Made by a program: the position numbers and the translations under genes. The notes beneath the pieces were generated by a model. The model was given only the letters and a program-made list of their open reading frames with translations, had not been told where the DNA came from and made no database searches. A DNA stretch of 64,000 nucleotides from Streptomyces sp. CBMA152 (GTDB lineage: Bacteria > Actinomycetota > Actinomycetes > Streptomycetales > Streptomycetaceae), in contig NZ_MECJ01000024.1 in assembly GCF_014596475.1 (NCBI RefSeq), forward strand, positions 248,001 through 312,000. The letters are read 5' to 3'. Positions 9,049-15,148 of the stretch are shown one piece after another. Position 1 is the stretch's first letter, and every line of letters starts with the position of its first letter.

Positions 9049-10319
9049 GCGAGCTTCCTCTCGGGACGGGCGAGCACCACGGCGCTCTGGAATCCACCGA
9101 AGCCGCTGCCGACCGAGAGGACCGCGTCGGTCTTGCGGTCGCGGGCGGTCAGCGGGACGTAGTCCAGGTCGCACTCGGGGTCGGGCGTGTGCAGATTGGC
9201 CGTGGGCGGTACGACGTTGTACTCCATGGCGAGCGCGGACGCGGCGATCTCGATGGAGCCGATCGCGCCGAGCGAGTGCCCCACCATCGACTTGATGGAG
9301 CTCATCGGCGTCCGGTAGGCGTGGTCACCGAGGATCCGCTTGACGGCCGCCGTCTCGTGGCGGTCGTTCTGCTTGGTGCCGGAGCCGTGGGCGTTGATGT
9401 AGTCGATCTCGTCGCCGTTCATCCGCGCCTCGTCGAGCGCCACGCGGATCGCCTCGGCCATCTCCGCGCCGTCGGGGCGCAGTCCGGTCATGTGGTACGC
9501 GTTGGAGCGCGTGGCGTAGCCCGCGATCTCCGCGTAGATGTGCGCGCCACGCTTCTGCGCGCTCTCCAGCTCCTGAAGGACGAAGAACGCGGTGCCCTCG
9601 CCGAGGACGAAGCCGTTGCGCGAGTTGTCGAAGGGCCGCGAGGCCGTCTCGGGCTCGTCGTAACGATTCGTCGTGGCCTTGATCGCGTCGAAGCACGCCA
9701 TGGTGATCGGCGAGATCGGCGCGTCCGAGGAACCGGCGATCATGACGTCGGCGGAGCCCTCGCGGATCAGCTCGACGGCGTAGCCGACCGAGTCGATGCC
9801 GGAGGTGCAGCCGGTGGAGACCACGGTGCTGGGGCCCTCGGCGCCGACCGCCCAGGCCACCTCGGCCGCGAACGAGCTCGGCACCAGGTGGTTGTAGAGG
9901 TGCGGCGCGGCGTACTGGTGGTCCACGAGGTCGAGCCGGCCGCCGTCGCTGACGACCCGGTACTCCTCGTCCAGGCCCATGGTGGCGCCGACCGCGCTGC
10001 CGACCGTGACACCGACCCGGTACGGGTCGAGCGCGCCGAGCTCCAGACCGCTGTCCGCGAGCGCGCCGCGCGAGGCGACGACCGCGAACTGGCCGGCGCG
10101 GTCCATGCGCCGGACCTCCTGCGGGCTCAGACCGTGCTCGTACGGGTCGAAGTCGATCTCTGCGGCCACCCGCGAGCGGAACGGCGTGGGGTCGAAGAAC
10201 GTGATCCCCCGGGTCGCCGTGCGGCCCTCGCTGAGAAGGCTCCAGAAGTTCTTGGCGCCGATACCACCGGGGGCGAGAACCTCCATCCCGGTGATGACCA
10301 CCCTGCGAGGCGTACTCAC
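9045..10319 (-). CDS. Ketosynthase alpha subunit (minimal type II PKS)
   Basis: A 424-residue KS-alpha with the catalytic triad Cys171 (STGCTSG), His311 (NAHGSGT) and His348 (MVGHSLGA). It condenses malonyl units onto the ACP-bound chain as a heterodimer with the CLF. The start is a GTG at 10319 that overlaps the TGA of the upstream cyclase gene; its own stop overlaps the CLF start. No starter-unit KSIII or acyltransferase lies in this window, consistent with an acetyl starter made by malonyl-ACP decarboxylation, though more of the cluster lies beyond base 1. Confidence 0.96.
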   Translation of the reverse strand: MSTPRRVVITGMEVLAPGGIGAKNFWSLLSEGRTATRGITFFDPTPFRSRVAAEIDFDPYEHGLSPQEVRRMDRAGQFAVVASRGALADSGLELGALDPYRVGVTVGSAVGATMGLDEEYRVVSDGGRLDLVDHQYAAPHLYNHLVPSSFAAEVAWAVGAEGPSTVVSTGCTSGIDSVGYAVELIREGSADVMIAGSSDAPISPITMACFDAIKATTNRYDEPETASRPFDNSRNGFVLGEGTAFFVLQELESAQKRGAHIYAEIAGYATRSNAYHMTGLRPDGAEMAEAIRVALDEARMNGDEIDYINAHGSGTKQNDRHETAAVKRILGDHAYRTPMSSIKSMVGHSLGAIGSIEIAASALAMEYNVVPPTANLHTPDPECDLDYVPLTARDRKTDAVLSVGSGFGGFQSAVVLARPERKLA

Positions 10320-10645
10320 GCGCGCCCCTCCCAGTTGTAGAAGCGCGTGGCCATGGCGTCGGCGGGCGAGCGCCAGGTGGCCGGGTCGTACGCCTGGATG
10401 AACGGCTTGAGGTCGTTGCTGATCCCGATGAACCGCGGGTCGTTCTTCGCGGCCTCGATCAGCTCACCGCCGTTGTCCGCGTCGAAGTCCTGCAGGTGGA
10501 AGTAGAGGCCCCGGTAGGAGAACAGCTGGCGGCGCAGCGTTCCCATCCGGTGCGGCATCTCCGTCGCGTCGAACTCGGCGAAGAGCTTGGCGACGTCGGT
10601 GCTCGAACCGGGTTCCATGCGGGCGACGATGAGCGTGCTGTGCAT
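10316..10645 (-). CDS. Polyketide cyclase, TcmI/PgaF family
   Basis: A 109-residue protein matching the small TcmI-like polyketide cyclase family (ferredoxin-like fold). Typical words are HSTLIVARMEPGSSTDVAKL, MPHRMGTLRRQLFSYRGLYF and the ending AMATRFYNWEG. In angucycline clusters this F-type cyclase sits directly before KS-alpha, exactly as here, and closes later rings. The start is ATG at 10645 with GAGGAG nine bases upstream. The long open frame further upstream has no homology. It is the first gene of the core operon, and its stop overlaps the KS-alpha start. Confidence 0.9.
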   Translation of the reverse strand: MHSTLIVARMEPGSSTDVAKLFAEFDATEMPHRMGTLRRQLFSYRGLYFHLQDFDADNGGELIEAAKNDPRFIGISNDLKPFIQAYDPATWRSPADAMATRFYNWEGRA

Positions 10646-11014
10646 ACGTATTCGCTCCTCAGCGGTTGCGGTTGATCCGGCACTGGCCCCGCTTCCTGCG
10701 CGTACGACGTCGGACGCGGCCGAATGCGAGAGCCATGAACGGGAGTTGAGCGAGAGGATCAGCGGTGGCGAACCACGCCCCGGATCATGCATTCAAGGGT
10801 CCGCTGAGCGGGCATGTCCTTTCAAGGCGCCCCGGTTCAGGTCTACGTCCGGTTCGGTCAGGTTCCGCAAATGTCCCGCAGCCATGTCAGAGAACCCGCA
10901 GTAATCAGCAGCTGACCCGTGCGGAATTGTCACGTCGGCGTCAGGTGCCGTCAGGTCGCGAACCGGACCGTCTTGCCATCGGAAAGCCGCCCGAACGGGC
11001 CTGAAAAGCCGGAA
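10646..11014 (-). promoter_or_regulatory. Gene-free leader of the core PKS operon
   Basis: About 370 bases without a supported gene, upstream of the cyclase-KS-CLF-ACP operon. It probably holds the main biosynthetic promoter. The word GGTTC occurs three times close together (10834, 10851, 10861), embedded in CCGGTTCAGGTC and CCGGTTCGGTCAGGTTCCG, giving a short direct-repeat array of the kind activators bind; the 17- and 10-base spacing is not the 11/22-base spacing of classical SARP sites. No clear -10/-35 pair could be fixed by eye. Confidence 0.4.
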
Positions 11015-11042
11015 CGCCCGGCTCCATAAAGGGAGTCGGGCG
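11015..11042 (-). terminator. Hairpin downstream of ABM oxygenase gene, distal
   Basis: An 11-bp stem (one G-T wobble) with loop ATAAAG: CGCCCGGCTCC pairs with GGAGTCGGGCG. On the minus strand it is followed by a pyrimidine-rich TTCCGGCTTTTCAG. Together with the hairpin at 11055-11074 it forms a tandem terminator after the ABM gene. Confidence 0.7.
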
Positions 11043-11054
11043 TCCGGATGTGCT

Positions 11055-11074
11055 CATTCCGCCTCAGCGGAATG
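11055..11074 (-). terminator. Hairpin downstream of ABM oxygenase gene, proximal
   Basis: A perfect 8-bp stem with a CTCA loop (CATTCCGC / GCGGAATG), 11 bases after the ABM gene stop. It is the first of two consecutive hairpins separating the oxygenase pair transcript from the PKS core operon. Confidence 0.7.
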
Positions 11075-11084
11075 CTCTGTTTCG

Positions 11085-11774
11085 TTACTCGCCGGCCGCG
11101 CGGGTGTGGACCACGCGGTAGGTGTTGGAGTCCACCGACGTCAGGAGCGAGCCGGTGCGCCTCTCCGCGTCCTGGCGGGCGGCGGGCTTGTCGCCCTGCG
11201 CCGTGGCCTGGTAGGCGTCGAAGGCCTCCTTGCTCTCCCACTGCGAGTAGGAGACGACGAAGGAGCCCTCAAGGCCACGGGCAGCGATGCCCTTGAGGAT
11301 GGTGTGCGAGACGTAGCCGGGAACGTCGCTGAGGAACTTCATCGACGGGCCGAGCGCGTCCACCAGGTCGTCCTGGTTCTTCTCCTCGACACCGAAGACC
11401 GCGATGACGGTGTAGTCGGTGCGGGCCGGGGAGATCTCGACGCCGTCGCCCGACTTGGTCTGCGAGTACGCGACCTCGTTCTGGAGCAGGCGGATCGACG
11501 TGGTCAGCTCGCCGAAGAGCGGGAGCGTGCGGTGCTTGAACTCCTCGCCGTCGTAACGGTCCTCAAGGTCCGCGCGGCTGCGCCACTGGATGAAGTTGGC
11601 CGTGCCCGGCTTGTCCACACCGGCGTGCACGGTGGACGACATCCAGCCCGGGTAGGCCGCCGCGTCGACGATCTCGCGCATCGCGCCGAGCAGCCCCTCC
11701 TGCTTCTCCGGGGCGTCCGTGGAGAACAGGTTGAGGACGGTCAGGTGCTTGTCATCGGAGGAAATCTTGGGCAT
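11085..11774 (-). CDS. Two-domain antibiotic biosynthesis monooxygenase-like protein (possible AlpJ/JadG-type oxygenase)
   Basis: A 229-residue protein with two ferredoxin-like ABM-type halves, about 5-105 and 120-225. Each begins with a beta strand (LTVLNLFST; DYTVIAVFG) and carries aromatic residues typical of the fold (PGWMSSTVH, FIQWRS; PGYVSHTIL, SYSQWESKEAF). Atypical angucycline pathways use tandem-domain oxygenases of similar size (AlpJ, JadG, GilOII) to cleave ring B. Size, fold and neighbourhood fit that family, but I could not align it, so a quinone-forming or heme-degrading-like ABM protein remains possible. It follows hydroxylase 3 by 51 bases and ends at a tandem terminator, so these two genes form a separate unit. 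Confidence 0.65.
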   Translation of the reverse strand: MPKISSDDKHLTVLNLFSTDAPEKQEGLLGAMREIVDAAAYPGWMSSTVHAGVDKPGTANFIQWRSRADLEDRYDGEEFKHRTLPLFGELTTSIRLLQNEVAYSQTKSGDGVEISPARTDYTVIAVFGVEEKNQDDLVDALGPSMKFLSDVPGYVSHTILKGIAARGLEGSFVVSYSQWESKEAFDAYQATAQGDKPAARQDAERRTGSLLTSVDSNTYRVVHTRAAGE

Positions 11775-11825
11775 GTTCTTCGCTTCCTTCGGTCTCTACG
11801 GATGTGAAAGGGAGTCAGGCCCAGC

Positions 11826-13295
11826 TCAGTTGGGTCGGCCGAACCATCGGTTGAGTGCTTCGGCGAGCCCCTCCGTGCGCGACGCGGCAGGGGCGACCCA
11901 TGCGACATAGCCGTCGGGACGGACCAGGAAGGCGTCCAGCCCGTTGTCGCAGTCGTGTTGCTCGGCGGTGACCGTGATGACACGGTCGGCCCAGCCTGCG
12001 GCGAGCTCCCGCAGGTGGGGGTCATCGGTGAGGTTGAACAGGATGGCCTTGCCGGCCGAAAGGAGCTCGAAGTTGGTGGTCTTCTTGCCGTCGACCACCA
12101 ACTCCTCGTCCTTGAGACGCCGGCCGAGCAGCGGATGGTCGCCCGCGCCCACGTCGTGGCGGATGTCCAGGCCGGTGACCATGCCGATCAGCGTCTTCTG
12201 GACGTCCTCGAACCCGGTGAGCTCGGTGAACACATCGAGCAGCGGGGTGATCTCGTCGCCGCCGAGGTAGAGGATCCGCTGGGCGAGCGTGTTGGTGAGG
12301 ACCCGCGCGCCGACCGGGTGCCGCTCGGAGTGGTACGTGTCGAGCAGGCCCTCGGGAGCCTGGCCCTTGATCTCCAGGGCGAGCTTCCAGCCGAGGTTCA
12401 CCGCGTCCTGCACACCGGCGCTCATTCCCTGGGCGCCGATGGGCAGATGGATGTGGGCCGCGTCGCCGGCCAGGAAGACCCGGCCCCTGCGGTACTCGGC
12501 GGCCTGCCGGCTCACATCGCTGGTGGTGGAGACCCAGTGCACGGTGGCGCCGCTGATGTCCTCGCCGGACAGGCGCTTGAACGCCTCGGCCACCTCGTCG
12601 AAGGTGATCGGGTCCGGGCTCTTGCGCAGCGGCTCGCTGCGGTCGAAGTAGACGATCCGGCAGCGCTCCGGGCCGAGCGGCAGCACCATGACCATGCCGC
12701 CGGGCACCCGCTCGCCGCTGAAGCGCGGGCGCAACGGCACCCCGCTGATGTCGGCGAACCGGAGCTCGATGGCCGGGTCGGTGCCCGGGAAGTCGATGCC
12801 CGCGAGCTTGCGCACCGCGCTGCGGGCGCCGTCCGCGCCCACCAGGTAGCGGCCGCGCAGCGTGGCGGGCCCCTCGGGGGTGCTGACCTCCACGCTCACG
12901 CCGTCGGTCCCATTGTCCAGGCCGGTGACCTCGACCCCGCGCCGCACCTCGGCGCCGAGCTGCCCGGCCCAGTCGGCCAGGACGCCCTCGGTGCGCGACT
13001 GGGGGATGCCCCGCGCCCCGTACGAACCGCCCTCGACCAAACGGTAATCGATGGACACTCCGCCGAAATGACCGACCGGAATGACGTCGACTTCACCGAA
13101 ACGGGACAGCAGGCCACGCTGGCCGAATTCCTCGATGGTACGTGCCGAGAATCCCAGCGCACGGGACTGCTGAATGGGCTCGGCAAGGCGATCGACGACA
13201 ATCACGGACACGCCGTTCAGGCGCAGTTCGCCTGCGAGCATGAGTCCAGTGGGGCCGGCTCCCGCGATAATTACGTCCGCGTCAAAGTTATCCAT
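11826..13295 (-). CDS. FAD-dependent angucycline oxygenase (PgaE/JadH/UrdE-like), third copy
   Basis: A 489-residue FAD_binding_3 hydroxylase. Motifs: GAGPTG near residue 12, GADGARSAVRKLAGIDFPG (DG), and LAGDAAHIHLPIGAQGMSAG (GD), with LVRPDGYVAWV near the C-terminus. Its place at the head of the gene order (oxygenase, cyclase, KS, CLF, ACP, KR, aromatase) matches the E-type oxygenase of angucycline clusters, which hydroxylates C12 of the prejadomycin-type intermediate. ATG at 13295 lies after GAAGAGGGTAG. It is transcribed from the divergent promoter region shared with the SnoaL-like gene and is likely co-transcribed with the ABM gene. Confidence 0.9.
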   Translation of the reverse strand: MDNFDADVIIAGAGPTGLMLAGELRLNGVSVIVVDRLAEPIQQSRALGFSARTIEEFGQRGLLSRFGEVDVIPVGHFGGVSIDYRLVEGGSYGARGIPQSRTEGVLADWAGQLGAEVRRGVEVTGLDNGTDGVSVEVSTPEGPATLRGRYLVGADGARSAVRKLAGIDFPGTDPAIELRFADISGVPLRPRFSGERVPGGMVMVLPLGPERCRIVYFDRSEPLRKSPDPITFDEVAEAFKRLSGEDISGATVHWVSTTSDVSRQAAEYRRGRVFLAGDAAHIHLPIGAQGMSAGVQDAVNLGWKLALEIKGQAPEGLLDTYHSERHPVGARVLTNTLAQRILYLGGDEITPLLDVFTELTGFEDVQKTLIGMVTGLDIRHDVGAGDHPLLGRRLKDEELVVDGKKTTNFELLSAGKAILFNLTDDPHLRELAAGWADRVITVTAEQHDCDNGLDAFLVRPDGYVAWVAPAASRTEGLAEALNRWFGRPN

Positions 13296-13367
13296 CTACC
13301 CTCTTCCGACTGGCGTTTCACCAGTATCCCGAGGGGTCCGGCGGGCGTAAATAGCCGCTAGTACAGA

Positions 13368-13421
13368 CCTCTGACAAGTACGTCAAGTCTGCGACAAGGA
13401 CTCTTGGTCAGAGGCTTGTTC
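13368..13421. promoter_or_regulatory. Operator-like repeats between divergent cluster genes
   Basis: The 143-base divergent region holds two copies of GACAAG exactly 20 bases apart (13373, 13393) and two inverted relatives, CTTGGTC (13403) and CTTGTTC (13415). CCTCTGAC (13368-13375) and GTCAGAGG (13407-13414) form a perfect 8-bp inverted repeat around them. The arrangement suggests a bound regulator controlling both directions; the protein is unknown, and the nearby TetR-family gene is one candidate. Confidence 0.5.
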
Positions 13422-13438
13422 CGGAGCCATCCTCAACC

Positions 13439-13885
13439 ATGACCTCAAGCCAATCCTCCGCCGATGTCGCGGGACTGCTGAACCGCTACCTGATCAATCT
13501 GGACGACGACAAGCTCGATGACGCCTGGGCCAAGGGGCTGTTCACCGAGGACGCGGTCGTCGAGTTCCCGATGAGCCGGCACGAGGGGATCACCGGACTC
13601 GCCGAGTACCACAGCACGGCGCTCGCGGCCTTCGCGCGCACCCAGCACATCAACTCGCCCGCCGTCGTGGAAATCGACGGTGACCAGGCGTCTTTGCGGT
13701 GCAACATCGTCTCCACCCATGTGCACCACCCGTCCGACCATCCGGAGGACGCCGACCGCGATCCGATATTCGCCAACGGAAGCCTGGTGAGCGCCAAGGC
13801 CCGACGCACCCCGGACGGCTGGCGGCTCAGCCTGCTGTCGCTGCGCATGATCTGGGTGACGGGCACCCCGCCCCGCAAGGGCTGA
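13439..13885 (+). CDS. SnoaL-like (NTF2-fold) protein of the polyketide cluster
   Basis: A 148-residue protein of the SnoaL-like/NTF2 superfamily. Evidence: N-terminal helix ADVAGLLNRYLINLDDDKLD, the segment WAKGLFTEDAVVEFPMSRHEG, and the C-terminal beta sheet ending GWRLSLLSLRMIWVTG. Relatives act as cyclases, hydroxylation partners or small-molecule binding proteins in aromatic polyketide pathways. The start at 13439 is preceded by CGGAG at a rather long distance. It is divergent from hydroxylase 3 and convergent with the PPOX-type gene, separated by a very strong hairpin. It may instead be a binding or resistance protein, as the core already has two cyclases. Confidence 0.7.
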   Translation: MTSSQSSADVAGLLNRYLINLDDDKLDDAWAKGLFTEDAVVEFPMSRHEGITGLAEYHSTALAAFARTQHINSPAVVEIDGDQASLRCNIVSTHVHHPSDHPEDADRDPIFANGSLVSAKARRTPDGWRLSLLSLRMIWVTGTPPRKG

Positions 13886-13896
13886 CACCGACGACA

Positions 13897-13942
13897 AGAG
13901 CGCGGCGGTACGGGGAGCGTCCTCCCCGTACCGCCGCGCTCT
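13897..13942. terminator. Bidirectional terminator, 21-bp perfect stem
   Basis: A perfect 21-bp inverted repeat (13897-13917 and 13922-13942) with a 4-base CGTC loop, between the convergent SnoaL-like and PPOX-type genes. It is 12 bases after one stop and 20 bases after the other. Confidence 0.92.
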
Positions 13943-13961
13943 GCCGTTGTACGGAACCGGC

Positions 13962-14378
13962 TCAGACGTTGAGGGTCATGACCCGGTCGACCGCGATCTC
14001 CACGACCACCCGGCCGGGCGGGTTGGGCGGGCCGGACCGGTAGCGGCGGGTGTAGCGGCGCGCGCCCTCGGTGACCCGCACCGGGTCGTCGGCCACCACG
14101 GCGGAGCCTTCGAGGGTGACCCAGGCGAACCCGGCCACCTGGCATATCGCGACCCGGCTGCCGGGCGCGGCGATCAGGTTGCGCGCCTTGCGGGAGGTGG
14201 ACACCGTCATCACCCGGGCGAGACCCGCCTGCGCGTCCCAGGTGAACCGCACCGGCGCCACATGCGGGGACCCGTCGGGCCGGATCGTGGTCAGCACGCC
14301 GATGTGCGGCTCCGACAGGAATGCCTCCACCGACGCCGACACCTCCGGCGCACTCGTACGCCCCAGGGGCAACGACAT
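13962..14378 (-). CDS. PPOX-class / F420-dependent oxidoreductase-like protein
   Basis: A 138-residue split-barrel flavin/F420-type protein (pyridoxamine 5'-phosphate oxidase-like superfamily). Recognisable words are VEAFLSEPHIGVLTTIRPDGSPHVAPVRFTW, which gives the N-terminal strand pattern, MTVSTSRKARNL (phosphate/cofactor contact) and VTLEGSAVV. Many actinobacterial members bind F420 and reduce quinones or enones. Its location inside the cluster between the SnoaL-like and TetR genes suggests a redox tailoring or protective quinone-reducing role; this is inferred. ATG at 14378 has GGAAGGA nine bases upstream. It is divergent from the TetR gene. Confidence 0.72.
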   Translation of the reverse strand: MSLPLGRTSAPEVSASVEAFLSEPHIGVLTTIRPDGSPHVAPVRFTWDAQAGLARVMTVSTSRKARNLIAAPGSRVAICQVAGFAWVTLEGSAVVADDPVRVTEGARRYTRRYRSGPPNPPGRVVVEIAVDRVMTLNV

Positions 14379-14548
14379 CGTGTTCGTCCTTCCGTTTCAC
14401 TGTGCGACCAGGCCATTGTCAACACCCCGGGCCGCACTGCGTAACCGACTGGGCAACTGCGAACCGCATACCCCAACTGGCGCGAAGTCAGGGCTGGTTC
14501 AGTAGGTAACGGCAGGGCATAGTAGAGTCAAACGGAGGGAGGTTCCGT

Positions 14549-15142
14549 ATGCCAACGTCAACGCCAGTCACCGAGAACGGTCCCCGTCGGCTCCGGGCCG
14601 ACGCGGAGCGCAACCGGGCCAGGGTGCTGAACGCGGCCCGGGAGCTCTTCGCGGAACGCGGCGCCAACGTGTCCATGGACGAGGTGGCCCGCCGCGCCGA
14701 GGTCGGCGTGGGGACGCTCTACCGGCACTTCCCCACCAAGGAAGCCATGGTCGTCGCGGCCTCCCAGCAGCGCTTCGGCGAGATCCTCACGTACTACCGC
14801 ACGGTCTGCCGCGAGTCGGCCGAGCCGCTGGAAGCACTCCAGATGCTGCTCACCCGGGTCGGCGAGGTGGAGGCGCGCGACCGGGGTTTCGCCAGCGTCG
14901 TCGGCGGCACGCTCGGCTCCGAGGGACCGCCCAGCACCATGCGCGCCGACCTGGAGGCCGAGCTGGTGGACCTGGTCGGCAAGGGCCAGGCGGCGGGCTC
15001 CATCCGCACCGATATCGCGGGCGCCGACATCCTCGCACTGACCTGCGGCCTCACCTCGATCGTGCACCGGCGCAGCGGCGACTGGCGACGCTACATCGAC
15101 ATCGTCCTCGACGGTCTGCGCTCCGCCCACGTCACGTCGTAA
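14549..15142 (+). CDS. TetR-family transcriptional regulator
   Basis: A 197-residue TetR regulator. The N-terminal helix-turn-helix spans about 20-66 (RARVLNAARELFAERGANVS, MDEVARRAEVGVGTLYRHFPTKEAM). The C-terminal ligand domain has the shape of the SACE_7040-type group with GLTSIVHRRSGDWRRYIDIVLDGL. Start ATG at 14549 has a strong GGAGGGAGG site. It is divergent from the PPOX-type gene with 170 bases between them and probably represses that gene and itself, answering a cluster intermediate. It may also mark the right-hand edge of the cluster. Confidence 0.85.
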   Translation: MPTSTPVTENGPRRLRADAERNRARVLNAARELFAERGANVSMDEVARRAEVGVGTLYRHFPTKEAMVVAASQQRFGEILTYYRTVCRESAEPLEALQMLLTRVGEVEARDRGFASVVGGTLGSEGPPSTMRADLEAELVDLVGKGQAAGSIRTDIAGADILALTCGLTSIVHRRSGDWRRYIDIVLDGLRSAHVTS

Positions 15143-15148
15143 CGGCGC

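Noticed and set aside
10831..10866. SARP activator boxes upstream of the PKS core operon
   Set aside because: GGTTC repeats exist but at 17- and 10-base spacing rather than the 11/22-base spacing of typical SARP heptamers, so I kept this only as a note in the leader entry.
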